From Neonectria sp. B-13 (taxonomy: Eukaryota; Ascomycota; Sordariomycetes; Hypocreales; Nectriaceae), in NCBI GenBank assembly GCA_002682825.1, contig NOKP01000022.1:682001-746000 (forward strand): a stretch of DNA of 64,000 nt. Direction: 5' to 3'. The translations under genes and the position numbers were made by a program. Positions 9,992 through 23,000 of the stretch are shown here, in pieces. Positions within the stretch are counted from its first letter, which is position 1; each line of letters starts with the position of its first letter. The notes under the pieces were generated by a model, which did not search any database, was not told the origin of the DNA, and saw nothing but the letters and a program-made list of their open reading frames with translations.

Positions 9992-10459
9992 TATCAGCGG
10001 AAACATGTGGAGTTCCCGCGCAGAGCTAGCAAATGAGCGACCTCTATGTTTGAGTCACGCGGATATTGCGCTCAAATATCACTTAACTCTGTGGTGTATC
10101 TTGGGACTGGATACAACTGTCAGTGGCGTTGTATCTATGTAAGTCTCTGGTCATTTTACTTCTGTAAGTGGTCTATTGACTGGGAGAGATTATGTGTATA
10201 CTTAAACATATATGATGAGTCTTAATGCTTGGAACTATGTAGTAGTAGATACACTTCTAAGTAGGAAGACTTATAACTGGGGAGTCTTTATATTGGCCTA
10301 TACAGTATAATTAGGCTTTGTGAGCTGGTTGGGGAGGATGGAGGAATAGATGACTAGAATCTACTATAAACCAGACTAGATCAGGGTCTTAACTACAATT
10401 AATCCATTTGCCTAAGCAACCAAAAAGATGAGTCAGATGTTATTTGGTTTGGTGACGCT
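9992..10459. other. intergenic, no gene seen
   Basis: Moderately AT-rich DNA with no recognisable coding or RNA gene. It separates the module-2 dehydrogenase promoter from the oxidoreductase relic that begins near 10460. Confidence 0.5.
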
Positions 10460-10810
10460 GGTGAGTTGTCGACACGACAGCTTGCAGAGCCGTACGTCCC
10501 ACGGGCTCTAGCACTCTGGGGGGCGTCAGGTATTCCGGCATCAACCCGGCCAACATAAAGCACTTACTCATGGGCCTACACTGATCCGTCGCGGGCTACG
10601 AATTCTCCGACATCGTCGCCGCGGCTGGCCCGGTATCGCCTTTCCAATGGAGGGACCCCGTGTCATGGAACCGAGCGACAGCGTCAAGGGTTGGGCGGGC
10701 AGGCTTGAGGCACGGACAGGTTGATCAAGACCCAATAACTCCAATGTGTCTTCCATCTGGTCAAGACTGTAACGGGTCGACGACCCTCCTGCAAATACTA
10801 ACGCTCGTCC
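10460..10810 (+). pseudogene. oxidoreductase (MDR) N-terminal relic
   Basis: One forward frame from 10525 reads VRYSGINPANIKHLL, a stop at 10573-10575, then SVAGYEFSDIVAAAGP and later TTLLQILTLV. This matches the N-terminal GroES-like part and the following helix of CipB-type zinc-binding oxidoreductases. A preceding piece, LAEPYVPRALA, is in a different frame, implying a frameshift near 10520. Nothing convincing of the Rossmann domain remains after about 10810. It is a broken, short relic; family assignment rests on a few motifs. Confidence 0.45.
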
Positions 10811-10989
10811 TAAACCGGATCCTGGCCTCGCACCGAACGGCTTCGATGAGGCTCAGTAGCCGGAACGGTGTACTGGAGGCTTTCGGACCGTGGAGACCTC
10901 GCAGCGTTCGCCTCGCCGTCTAGACGGCCAGTGTTCTCCGCCGGTGCCGTGCGCATCAAAGGTTCGACATTAGAGTCACAATTCCAGTT

Positions 10990-12440
10990 GTTCCCAGATC
11001 GGCAGCGGATGGAAACTTACCCGGTGATGTGCCCGTCCTATCTCGGCACTCGCCAAAGGTCAGGTCGGCGTCCGCGCACTGTATGCCCTGTCCTGGGGCA
11101 TAGATATGCGCAGCCTCTTCGCAGAATCATCGTTGTTCATGGTGTACGTGTTGAGCCCTCAAGCGTCGACGCCTCCAACAACAATGAGCTCCGGGATGTA
11201 GTCGAGACCAGAAATAGCGTCACCGAAGAGTGCTCGTTGCCATCTACATCCTTGAATGTGAAGATGTTACCACTTAAGTGTTGCGGGTAAAACCAGGCCA
11301 TAGAAATCACAGCATGTTTCTCCCCACTTCTGATGTCGTTAAGAATCTTGCGAATGCCTTCAAGATAGTCTCCAGGTAGGCTGATCAGGCCAGGATGTCT
11401 CGGCATACGCACAATAGCCGGGTTCGACTGCTTAGCAATTCCTTGCTGATGACCGCCCATACGGCTAGGCATACAAGTTTCATGGCCTTTCTTGCCGCCA
11501 GTGTCGTCACCTGATGACTAGATATCCCGCCGGGCATGTATGAATCTGGCTCGTGAGGCCATAATACTTCCGCCAGTGAATTCCTGGAAAGAAAGTCAGT
11601 TATACCATTTCAAATCCAAGTATTGGGGACTCACAGCAGGATCCAACTTGGCACCAGTGTCTGTAACGTAGACGTCGACATTTTGTCCACCTGAATCTTC
11701 GTAGAGATAGTTACTTCTGTACCATTTAAGAGGCTGGTTCGGGAATTGAGAAACAAGCACAAGGTCATCGGGGGCATTAGGCTACTGCACTAGCTCATCC
11801 AGAGCGTCATAGCAAGTATCCGAAGAAGGAACATAAACTGCGGCGGCCTATTCAATGTCAGCATCACATTTCCAAAGCATGAGACTGAAAGTAAGATATT
11901 TGACTACTTAAATTCAAACCTTGAATCCTCTGCCTTGGCTTGAGTCATACGGACAGTCCAACAGAGCACCCCGAAGTCAGAAGATTTAGAAATAGTGATA
12001 ACAGAAGAGTCAGCCAGCGTCAACATCCTTGCAGGGGATAGAGCTTAAAGGTTCAGTAGATGTCTGAGAGACAGTGCTTGTGGAAGTTTACGTTGTTTTC
12101 TCAGCCGACTGCAGTCTCCTGGTTCTTTTGGGTTCTTCTCTGGGGGTGGCGGAGGGCCAATGATAATAGGGATATCAGTAGAGGGTGATGTTCCTTTGGG
12201 GGTAGTAATAATTCCTGTCGTAGTGGTGACCGGTGATAGTTGAGCGGTCGGGGTCTCGGGCTATGATGAAGCTGCCTGCCTCGCTACCATATGTGACCGT
12301 AGTGAGAGTAGTCATGAACGCAGTAGTTCCATTCAAGACAGGAGTTTGGCTCATGGGCGAGCTGAGTTGGCTAGTCCTGGGATCCGGTGCTGAATGAATA
12401 CCCGTTCTATCTGTTACGCCATGCGAATATCGACGCAACC
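10990..12440 (-). pseudogene. subtilisin-like serine protease (peptidase S8) pseudogene
   Basis: The minus strand encodes a decayed fungal subtilase. In order: an N-terminal part near 12.2-12.4 kb, an inhibitor-like segment (SVITISKSSDFGVL, VRMTQAKAED), the catalytic Asp in VYVTDTGA, the His motif as GHETCMPSR where HGTC is expected, then YIPELIVVGGVDA and a TGTS that would hold the catalytic Ser. A good intron with GTGAGT donor, CTGAC branch and CAG acceptor survives at 11584-11634. Stops follow DELVQ, ARRDI and GGVDA, and the frame shifts before YAPGQGIQC. With these breaks no protease can be made. Confidence 0.72.
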
Positions 12441-12725
12441 TCGCCGCTTTTATGGATGACAGTTCAGTCGGCCCTCAGGCGCTCCTCACCTCCAAACATC
12501 ACCTGCATGCTGTACTACGTATCAGGGTGCTGCTTCAAGAGCGTTATGACTAAGCAAGTGTTATGCCCAGGGCTTACAAATACAATCGTCGGTGTTCGGT
12601 GATCAGAATATACCGAGCACCACCCTGTTGTTGCGAGACTTTCACCTCCATGCCCTTTTTCTCACTTCCCTCTTGGCCGGACGTCATTAGCCATTTGCGT
12701 CATAACGTAAAATACGGATTACGCG

Positions 12726-14843
12726 ATGGAGGATACGTTGCCGACCTGGAAGCGTAAGGGTAAGTTCTTCGTTTCTGGTCCGGGCGGTTCTCCCTCTTTT
12801 GGCTGACCACCTGTATATTGCAGCATGCGATGTATGTTACACGAAGAAGATCAAGTGTAATCTGGCTCATCCATCGTGCTCCAACTGCCAACTGTACGGA
12901 ACTCCGTGTAAGACATCTCTAGTACGGCGACGTGCGACCTCACAGAGGACGAACACAACGAATAGGGCAACAAATAACGGAGATTCTGGTCCTGGCATTA
13001 CAGGAGCGCTGGATGCTCGCATTGCGTCGCTGGAGGAACAAATTCAGCGGCTAAATCAGCAGAGTCGACCGTCTCTGCCAAGGGGTCATGATGATAGCTG
13101 GCAGAATGCTACCACATCTGGCAGCTCAGTCTCCATCCGTAGCAGCGATGGGGAACTGGGCAACCTTTTGAACACAGATTCGCCTACGAACTTTCCCCTT
13201 TTGGACGAGGTTATCCCCACGGTTGAACGATTCTTCGAACAGGTCAACCCTTTCATCCCCTTATTTGATAAGACATCTTTCTTTCGAATGCTGATGGAGT
13301 GGTATACCCCGAACGGAAACAAGACTGGTTCTCGGCGGGCCATCTTCGCTGCCATTAATGTCGTCCTGGCACTGTCCTATCGAATGCCACACCCGTCTCC
13401 ACAGGAAACCACAGGGACAAGGGAGGATCCCAGGGTAGAAAAGTGCATGCGAAATATCGAGAACGTCTTAAATCACCTCATAAGTGGCGACGAGGAACTG
13501 TTAAGCCTGCAAGCTCTTCTGGGCCTGATACTGCTTCGTCTAGGCTGTAATGATCCCCAGCCAGCTACTATATTGATCGGCTCAGCAGTCCAGCTTTGTT
13601 ATCGATTATTTCTGAATGATCGCGGGGAGAACGCCAAATACTCCACAGAGTCAAGGTTGCAGAGGGAGCGCGTGTTTTGGGTCACATACGTCCTCGACAA
13701 GGTGCGTCTCTACACAAGCACGAAGAACGTTGCCCCACCACACTTCGCATCGTGAACGTCCGGTACTGATTCTTGTTGGATAGGATATCTCTCTGCGCTA
13801 CCACACTGCGCCTTTGCTTTCAGAGGCAGATATTGATGTCGACTTACCTGGCGACCAATCAACCAACCAGGGCAATATCTACTTCGGCATGTCCCAGGAC
13901 GCGGTCCTATTTGACTATTTTAACTCACGCATACAGCTGGCTACCATCCAAGGTCAGGTGTACGAACGGATCTATTCAAGGAGTGCAACGCCGCAGAAGC
14001 TGACGCCAGGAGAACGGCGGGCGCGCATGTTCCAGCTTGATACTCACCTTGAGAGTTGGCGTCGTTCTATTCCAGACCCACTCCAGATGGAGAATCTTGC
14101 CGCGAGTCCGTATTCCGATGGGATGGGACTCGAGACAACTGGCAGTGACGCAGGGATCTTTACTCATATGATCGAGCTGTACTTCACCTACATGTCATGT
14201 TTGATCAGAGTGCATGGCGTATGGAGCCATACCGCCGAATGGCTGAATTGCATCAGCAGCTTCCAGAGGCAGGCCGTGTATGATTCCGCCATGCCCCGAA
14301 GTAGGTGTGGCACACAACTGCCACCACTACCTGAGCAGTGGGACATATGTGTGAAAGCGGGTCGGGACTGCCTGCAACTGGCACATAGTAGGCCGTTCAG
14401 TAGTAGTAACAAATGGTACGTGGTTAAGTGGTGGTTTAGGGACCAAGTATTCGCTGGCTAAGCCATTGGACAGGAGCACGGTATGCGCATACGTCTCAAG
14501 CTTGATCGTCGTACTCGCGAACCTGTTCAACTGCGACGATCTACGCCAACTCGAGAAAGACAAAGCGCTAGCTCAACAGGGCCTCGTCACCTTTGTCGAA
14601 CTTAAAGATGCCTCGAATTGGCAGCCGCTACATCTGCTTCACAGTGTGGTGCTCGGGCTCAACGAGCGGGCTACACAAAATGTCGCGATGAAGAAGATGA
14701 TGATACACACTCCTGCAGTCGCCACCCTTGGGCAGATGAGAGATGAGGAAGTATTTGCGGCAGAGGCCACCAACACGCCAATTCTACAAGGCTTTTCGTT
14801 GGATGAGTGGGACTTTTCAGATGACATGACAGGGGCGGTGTAG
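12726..14843 (+). CDS. Zn2Cys6 transcription factor with fungal_trans-type middle domain
   Basis: Exons 12726-12759, 12824-13701, 13784-14415 and 14474-14843 join in frame to 637 residues. The first 34-nt exon supplies MEDTLPTWKRK and the splice restores KACDVC, completing C13, C16, C23, C30, C33 and C40. A heptad-like SLEEQIQRLNQQ near residue 80 is the usual dimerising coiled coil, followed by a fungal-specific middle domain (FFEQVNPFIPLFDK, ...RVFWVTYVLDKDISLRYHTAP). The short exon 1 is easy to miss. It lies 437 bp upstream of, and codirectional with, the Ayg1-type hydrolase at 15281 and is the obvious candidate to control it, which is inference. An orthologue with known function was not recognised. 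Confidence 0.87.
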
Positions 14844-15050
14844 TGTATTCCGGTGTAGGATCTGGCCGGTGAATACCTAGAATGAACCTATCAAGGAGGT
14901 GTGCCCGAGCCATCCCCTCGGGAGATATGCAATTTAATCGAGACGGTATTTTCCAACATAGCAAAATAGTGCAACTTCGTTCTAGGATCGTTCTGCCTTG
15001 GAAAGTGGACCCTAGATCTGACGTGCATTGCGTCGCAGCACCGAGGCCCC

Positions 15051-15150
15051 GCTTCCGCGGATTCCGTGGAATGTACGGAGGTGCCGGCCAATGTACGGAG
15101 GTGCCACGGGCCGGCCATGGAAGTGCCACGGGCTCCCACGGGCTCCCACA
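15051..15150 (+). promoter_or_regulatory. direct repeats and CGG-type sites upstream of the hydrolase
   Basis: AATGTACGGAGGTGCC occurs twice, at 15070-15085 and 15090-15105, with a 20-bp period. A shorter GGAAGTGCC follows, then two ACGGGCTCCC units (about 15127-15146). The palindrome TCCGCGGA sits just before at 15054-15061. CGG triplets in this array are the usual contacts of Zn2Cys6 proteins, and a gene for one lies immediately upstream. Confidence 0.45.
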
Positions 15151-15280
15151 GATTGGGCCAGACTTTGCCGCTTCGGCTCTTGGCAGTTGGTTGATGTAAA
15201 TACTTCATCCCCTTCCCCCTTCTTTCATGATTACCCCCCTTCTGTTTCATTCACATCCTCGTCATCACAGCAATCAAACC

Positions 15281-16593
15281 ATGTCCCCACAAAGCACAAC
15301 ATCCCCTTCGCAGCCGCGGCAATGGCTCATGGGCCAGTCGGCCTTCGAGCGGCGCATGCCGCATCATGATGGTATAGCTGCGCTCTGGGAGACCATGTGG
15401 AAGCTCCCCTGCACCAGGGCCGTCTACCCCTTCCACGACGGCGCGTACGAGGACTTCGAGCCCGTGTTCGAGCGTCTCATCGCAGACCACGTCAACGACG
15501 GGACCTCCAAGAAGTTCACCGAGGCCTTCTTCCCAACGGCCGAGAGGTTAGAGCTCGAGGCTGACGAGGCCATGCAGCAGGGAGACGAGACACGCGCCAG
15601 CGCTCTATATCTCCGAGCCGCGTGCGTCCTGCGTATCGCGCGTTTTCCCTACATTACGGCGTACCCACGTGTCAACGATCCGGATAAGTGGCGGGCGTGG
15701 GAGTGGCAGAAGGCCGTGTATATGAAGGCCGGACGTGGGTGGACTGTCCCCCTGACCGAGGTCGCCATTCCCCATGTCTTCCGCAAGGGTGCCGACCGCG
15801 ACTCTATTCCCGTGTACGTCCGCGTGCCCCAGGTTCAAGGAAGTACACAAACAAAGAAGTGTCCCGCTGTCCTTCTGCTCACTGGCCTTGATGGCTACCG
15901 CCCCGACTTCACCGTCCTCTGTGACGAGCTCCTGTCGCGCGGGTGGGCCGTCATCTCCGCCGAGATTCCCGGAACGGCCGACTGTCCCGCTGACTCGGCA
16001 GACCCGGAGAGTCCCGACCGTCTATGGTCCAGCGTGTTCGACTGGATGGAGCGAGATAATCGCTTCGATATGGGCCGTGTGTTGTGCTGGGGCCTGAGCT
16101 CCGGCGGGTACTACGCGGTCCGCATCGCGCACACACACAAGGATCGGCTACTTGGTGCCATCGCCCAGGGTGCGGGCTGCCATTACTTCTACGACCGCGA
16201 TTGGATCGATAAGGCCGACGGCCACGAGTACCCGTTCCAACTCTCGCCGGCGTTCGCCATGAAGCACGGGTTTGAGAGCGTTCAGGAGTACAAGGAGGGC
16301 GTACAGAAGAAGTTCTCTCTGTTGGAGTTGGGCGTCCTCCAAAAGCCGTCGACTAGGCTACTTCTGCTCAACGTAAGTAACATTTATTGGACGGTTGGGG
16401 GATACATATCGCTAATAACAGTCGGTGACAGGGCACGCTCGATGGTCTGATGCCCGTCGAGGACTCGATGATGCTGTTTGAGTATGGCTCGCCCAAGGAA
16501 GCGCGGTTCTTCCCCGGTGCTTTACACATGGGGAATCCGATGGCGATCCCGGCTGCGTATCTATGGATGGAAGAGGTGATGGCTTCAAAGTAG
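15281..16593 (+). CDS. Ayg1-type (DUF1100/FrsA-like) alpha/beta hydrolase
   Basis: Two exons, 15281-16372 and 16432-16593, give 417 residues. The nucleophile elbow is GLSSG with Ser273; Asp368 lies in GTLDGLMP and His396 in PGALHMG, both encoded by exon 2. The spacings Ser-Asp 95 and Asp-His 28 equal those of Aspergillus fumigatus Ayg1 (Ser257, Asp352, His380 in the literature as I recall it). Ayg1 shortens a heptaketide naphthopyrone in DHN-melanin synthesis; other members of the family hydrolyse C-C or ester bonds of polyketides. No polyketide synthase is in this window, so the substrate is open. No signal peptide. Start chosen at ATG with context CAAACC before it. Confidence 0.88.
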
Positions 16594-17062
16594 ATAGCTA
16601 TAGTGTGATCGTTTCGAGTAGGGAGACAGTGGGTATTGTAGCTAAAGTAGTAGAAAGAACCACAAGTACTACTTCTCAACCTATATCAGGAAAGATCAAA
16701 CTCGGTCGGGGGTCATAATTTATCATTCTAAACAAACGCTTAATTGTAGCTACATAGTTTGACGCAAGGGGTCGGTTAGGCCGGCCGAAGTATTAAGCAT
16801 AGCGCGGAGGTGGATGGATGGTTAGGTCCTTTGTTAGTGATTGAGGGGCTCGTTGAGCTTCTTCAACTATTTCACAGTGAATTATAATGGGTCGAGAACG
16901 AGATAAAGCATACTCCAATTTGAACTGTCAATGCCCCCTTTCATCCAGCCTCTGTCGTGAAAATGATCTCAGCTACGACACGCTGTATAAATACATGAGC
17001 CCCCACGGGATGAGATCCGGTCAAACACAAAAGGCCTAGCCAAACATGGCATATACTAAACA
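16594..17062. other. convergent intergenic region, no gene seen
   Basis: This contains the 3' ends of the hydrolase and of the large minus-strand ankyrin-SPRY gene. I see no coding or RNA gene in it. Confidence 0.5.
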
Positions 17063-20000
17063 CTACTCAAAGTTCCCTTTATACTTGAAAGGGTGGTCAG
17101 GTGAACCACCAAAGTTTACCATGAAGTGTAGTCCCTCGCCCCGTTCCCCCACATCAAACCCAACACAGGGATATATCTTACCGAATTTGAAGTTGTCTTT
17201 GGACCCTTCGAAACAGTCTCCTTTGGGGGGGTTAGTGCACGGGATTGTCTTGGGACTTTGTTGGCAGCTTACCCATTTTCAATCTCTTCCCATTTCGAGT
17301 GCAGAAACCTACGCCGGTCTGTAGGTTTAGGCAAACACCCACGACATCGCCGGCACCGAACATCCCGTCATCTCCAAAATTTTCGCTTGGGGCAACTCCG
17401 TCGTAGCCGGACTCAATGTACAACATTCCATCATCGCCGTGGTATGCCCATGATTTAGGAAACCAGCCTGGCATCTGATCATTCCTGGTATCCTTGCCAC
17501 AAAAGCCAATCCCGAACCACCTACGTACATAGACATATGAGCTTTTAGTCTGAAGTCTGTATTGTGAGAACTTACTGGGTAGCCGAGCGTTTCAGAACCT
17601 CAACCTCAAAATAGAAGTGCTTGGTTGGTTCCGTAGGTGGAGGAATGCAGTGATCGCTGCGCACGCATATCCGCATGTTGTCAGGCTGCTCTCTGGTAAC
17701 CGTGACATCTATCAAAGGTGTAATGCATTAGCCTTACCATAATTAAGTACTGAGTAGTTAACGTACCTTGCACTCTGGTGCATTCTTTGTGACCGTTGGC
17801 GTTGCAGGGAGTGACTTGAACATTCTCCTGAAACGTGTCCCAATCCAGTGCTGTGGGCACCTTATGCTCTGATTTCTTGTCGGAACCCTTTTTTGCATCA
17901 CTGACATTGTATTCTATAGTGCCATTGCGGTCGAAACGCTGAGCATAGTCCAGCCAAGACCAATTGTCTTCATCTAGACCAGTTGGGTCTGCCTCCTGCT
18001 CCTTCAACGCCTCCACAAGCTCGGGTCTGCCAAGTAGAACCGCTCGGTGGTACGGATTCTTGAGCTGTGCACCTTTTTCTAGAGTCCCTTTCATGACTGT
18101 CTCAACTACTTTCGGTATGCTGGAGGCCACCGTATCGTTGACAAGATGAAGCAAATATTCATTGAGCAGAAGCCCGTCTTTCATGTGTTTAAGGACTTCG
18201 GGAACCATTTCAGAGAATCCTTCAGACGAGGAAGAGATGGGCTTTGTGACATAGGAGCATCGTTCGAGGTCAGACGTCCGGACGTCCAGAAGAAGCAGTC
18301 TGGCACTTTTTGGATGCTTGCTTTTCAATGCTAGCTCCAGCGGAGTGTCCCCGTTCTCGCTCTTTGCATCGAGTTTCGCAGACAAATGGAGGAGATGCTC
18401 TAAGCTTTTGGCGTCCCCTTTCTCAGCAGCAAAATGTAGCGGGGTAAATCCCCGCCAACTAGACGACTGGTTCACATTAACACGTTCCTCGCCGTTGTGA
18501 GCGACCAAGAGCCGGACAATTTCGTCATGTCCATTCTCACACGCCCAAGAGATGGGTGGCTGATCGAATGTTGAATCTTTTTTGTTGATGATTTCAGGCC
18601 ATATTTGGAGAATCTTTGGAACGATGGCGGAACAACCGCTTCTGCATGCTGTGACGAGCAGCGACTCTTCGCGTTTGTCACAGGGGGTCTTCTGCACTTG
18701 ATCATGACCCTTAAGCAGAAAGAAATAGAGCGCCGCAGCTTCATTGGGTTGAGAGATGGCATAATGTAGCGCAGTTCTGCCATTTGAGTCCGTTGCCGTC
18801 GGCCCGGAGTCGCCTAACTGTTTGTTAATCAAGAAATCAAAGATATCTTGGTCAACATTGGATTTGTTATCGTCGTCCGGATTTGGAATAGATCCCGCCT
18901 TGCGCTTCTCCAGAGGCTTCCTGGAAATCCCCTCGACGGCACACATAAGTGTTGTCATGTTGCTAATGTCCCGAGCACATGGATCCGCGTGATGCTCCTT
19001 GATCAGTGCCTTGGCTATGTCGGTACGACCGGCTACAAGAGCGCAATGCAAAGGCGTTCGCTTGTCGTTGTCTCGGGCTTCGATTTCAAAACCTTGTGCA
19101 AGAAGCCTGCTAACGCTCTCTGTGTCTGCGACCGTGACTGCAATGTGAAGGAAGGTCTTGTCATTGCTGTACCGACAGTCGGGCTCCCTCATCGCCAACT
19201 TGAGAAATAGCTCAAGGTCATTTTTGCTGAGGCGCTCTGCGTCTAATTGGCCGTCGCCGAAATTCTTCTCGGCCGTTGAATCATTTCTGACACTTTGATC
19301 ATCCCTCTCCCGCCTACTTTTCAAGAAACAATCCACTGGGCATTGACCGTTGTTGTCAAGTCGATCGGAACGGGCGCCCATTGTCAGGAGTTCAGCAGTG
19401 ATATCGTCATGTTCGAATCTGATTGCGACGTGAAGGGCCTCGCGACCCCAAAGGTCTTTTTCGGCAAGTGGCGGCTTGAAACTGCTCACGAGCTTCAGAC
19501 AATCCAAATTTCCATTCCTTGACATCAAGTGGAGCGGTGTCATATTGTCGAGGCCACTTGCCAGAAGGCTGCTCTCCCTATCCTTTTCTTTGAGGTCAAC
19601 GAGCATCTGCCAAAGCCTGATCTCCATGCCCTCCAACGCGGCGATGTGAATAGGACTTCGCCCAAGATTATCAACCAGCTCGTACAACCGCATAAGTACT
19701 TCTTTGGGGGTGTTGAAATAAATATACCACCAAGGACGGGAAGAATCCACCACACAACTATAGTGAAGAGGTGTCCATCCGAAGACATCCCGTGTTTCTA
19801 CTGCTGTTTCTAGTAGAAGAAGGGTTAGCCAAAGTTATCGTACGATCCATAAATATTTAGAAGGTCGGTTTACTCACCACCCTTGTTGACGCTCAATGGG
19901 AATGGTTGATACTTTAGACTTACAAGTCAGGAGTGCTCGTGATATAATTCTGCCTCCACTTACAGAAGAATTGCTGGCTGAACACACCGCAAGATGGTAG

Positions 20001-23000
20001 TCAGAGAAGTCCAAAGTACCCTTGGCAAAGTCTTTGTCCAAGTCGATCTTTCTTTCCCCGGAAATATTGTGGAATGGATTCTGTGCGTCTGTGATCTCAA
20101 AGTGGCGGAAAACTTTCTCGAAGGCCTTCAGACGGTGCTGAAGGCCGTAAATCGGGGCAAGCTTGTTGATGAAGGTGACGAGCTCTGGCCGTCCCGCCAC
20201 GTAGAGGCTTGCAACAATTGAGCGAAGTTCGTCACTCAAGTCTGAAGGAAGCCTTGTGTATTCGTCGTACACCTCATAAGTGCAGTACAAAAATTCCATT
20301 GTATGGATAACGACAGCATCTCTCAACCTCTCTTCCTTGCCTGTCTTGATGATGGAGTTTAGCAGTATGCTATGGCAGAGCGCTGTTTCCGTCAAGCCCT
20401 GGGCCGGGTCGATAGGGGGCACGAGCTGAAGTATGGCATGATTGGGTAGTAGGTCCTTGGAGCTGAGTGCTGGAATAATACACAGAAGTATGTCAGTCAT
20501 GCTTCCTAAGCCGTAGGATTCCATCTGGGAGACAACTTTGGTGAGTTGTCGATGACGAAACTTGAGCCGGCGCAATGTCTGGTCGAAACTATACGGGTCG
20601 AATTTGCGAGTGCCTTCGATATCGACGTCTTTTTGGTTGAGTCTAGAGCCCTGCCGAAGAAAACCCTCTGGCAACTGTTTAACGACAGTCCATATGAAGC
20701 TGGTGAAAAGATGTTGAGCCAAGATGACGGGGAGGGAGGCGTTCTCGGTGCGACCAAGCTCTCTGGCGCTGTCTACATGTACTCGATCTTTTAGCATAGT
20801 TCTCGGCTTTTTCACGAGGGTTTAATACTCACAGCTGTGCTTTTCTCCATTGAACCCAATTAAGATGTCTGAAGAGGCGCCTCTCGCCAAGCTTGGGAAT
20901 CGCTTGTTGCCAGCGGCATCATCCGTCTCATTGATACAGTCTTGCTCGACCTTCTCAACCTTCGCGGCTTGCTCCTTTCGCTTTTCTTGCTTGCTTTTTC
21001 CCTCGCTTTCCCTCAGATCACTCTGGTCAGCAACAAAATCGTCGACCCACCAGGAGATATCTCGCTTCAGCACGCCATCTTCCAGGTTATCCCCGAGAAT
21101 GCGGCAGAAGGGATACCTCATGTCGCCCCCAGCCTTGGTGCGCCTCCAGTCGGACTGTAGCCCCGGACGGTCTTCCGACGTCCTTGCCTCGATGCTGGCC
21201 ATCCAGAGAGACAGTGCAGCATCGACCGTTCCAATATCTACCTGCCATACCATATCCGAACCCCTCTTACGGTTGGAATTGAGTCGTTTCACTTTTTTCA
21301 CAGGAATCAAAATAATGTCCTCCTCTTCGGCCAAATCTCCAGAGGGGGCCGGCTTCGTAGTTTGAACCCTCCACGTCAGAGTTGTCATCTTCTCTTGACA
21401 GAAGGTGTCCATGAAAAGCTCGATAGATTGAACTAGAGACAGGGCACTGTCTGAAGCCTTGGACTTCCAGTTACACAAGTCACCAAGCCTCTTTCGTACC
21501 CGGAGTAATTGTTGACTGGATGGTGTTGTCCGCTCCTTGGGCGTACTATCGGTATCTGATGGCTGAGAATCTTCGGGGGTTGTTGGCAGATGAAAAAAGG
21601 GTTCGGACTGTCCAAGCTTTGGGGTTCTGATCCTCCAGCGGCAGATCTTTTCAGGCGAATCTCTCTCGTCCCCACCTTTTTGTTTCGAGGAATAATTGAA
21701 GTCTGGAAATTTGGGGTTGACAACGATGTGTGCAGCGAGGAAATCGAGCTCATGCCTAGCGAGCGCAGGAAAATACGCTGGGATGTGCCCTAATCGTCTC
21801 CGGATCACCGCTCGTATGAGGGCCATGACACATATGGCAATCAGCTGGGCAACAGAGCAGGGAAACGCGAGGCCGCGGAGGCCCATGAACTGGGCTATAA
21901 ACCCGAAGCCTGCCGCGAGAGCGGCGACGACGGTCAGCAGCTCCCAAGTTGCATTGTTCCCCTGATTTTTAGGTGCCTGGGAATTTGCAGTGTTAGAGAA
22001 TTCGGTGGTATGTCGGGATTGTATTACAGGAGAAGATGTACCGGTTCTTTATTACCACCGTTCAGTTCGCCGTCCGAGCGCGAATCTCTAGTGTTTTGAG
22101 AAGGTTGGGTATCGTTAGCGGCTGAAGGAGGCTGCGAGCCTGGATGTGTCTTGGGTTGGCGTTCCTTCAAAGCTCTTTCCAAGTCCTCAATCCTCCTCGA
22201 CGTGATGATTCGGCGTTTTGGGCCAGCGAAGATGGCATAAGCGTTGAAAGCTTGGTCGTTGACAGTCTGTTTCTGCTGGAGCCACACAAGTCGGGGGGCC
22301 TTCTTCTTCCCCTCCTCAAGTCGGAGGTTCTTCTTCTTCTTCTCCTTGTTCTTCTCGCCCTCCTTTCCAGCAAGTTCCTTAACTTCCCATGAATGTTCAA
22401 CGGTGGTGTGCTCAACGATAAGCGAGCAGAGCCCGGTGCCAAGTGAGAGCAGGATAGATCCAGCAGCATAACAGGGAAAACCGTAGACCTTGGACTCTAG
22501 AAAGCTGGAGGATCCAGTAGATAAGTGAAGTGCGGTAATACCCGCGATTGCGATGAGACTTGTTTGAATAAGAATTGCGGCAGCAACTGCCAGGACTATC
22601 TCATTTCTCTTTGTGAACCAACGGTCTTCGAAATGATCAGAGGAAAGGTTCAGCTGAAGGTTTGGGGGCAGAGTCAGGTCAAGGTTTGGTTTGTCAGTCG
22701 CATGAGGAGTTGAGCTATCGTTGCCAGACTTGTCCGTTCGACTCGGTCCGAGATTTCTTGATTCTACATCTGTTTTGGAGTTATTCTTACCACTTACAGG
22801 CCCAAGTAGTCTCCTCAATGCATCATAAACATGCGAAGTTCGGTCTGCGAGTCGCCGAGAATGTTTGGTCAGGGATTCCAACCAGCTTTTGATCAAGAGA
22901 TAGCCGCTACTGTGCTTCTCTGTATCGTCATGACTATTAGCAAATTGTGGATCAAAAACGCAACTTGGACTAACCTTTGCACTCGATCAATGCTGGATCT

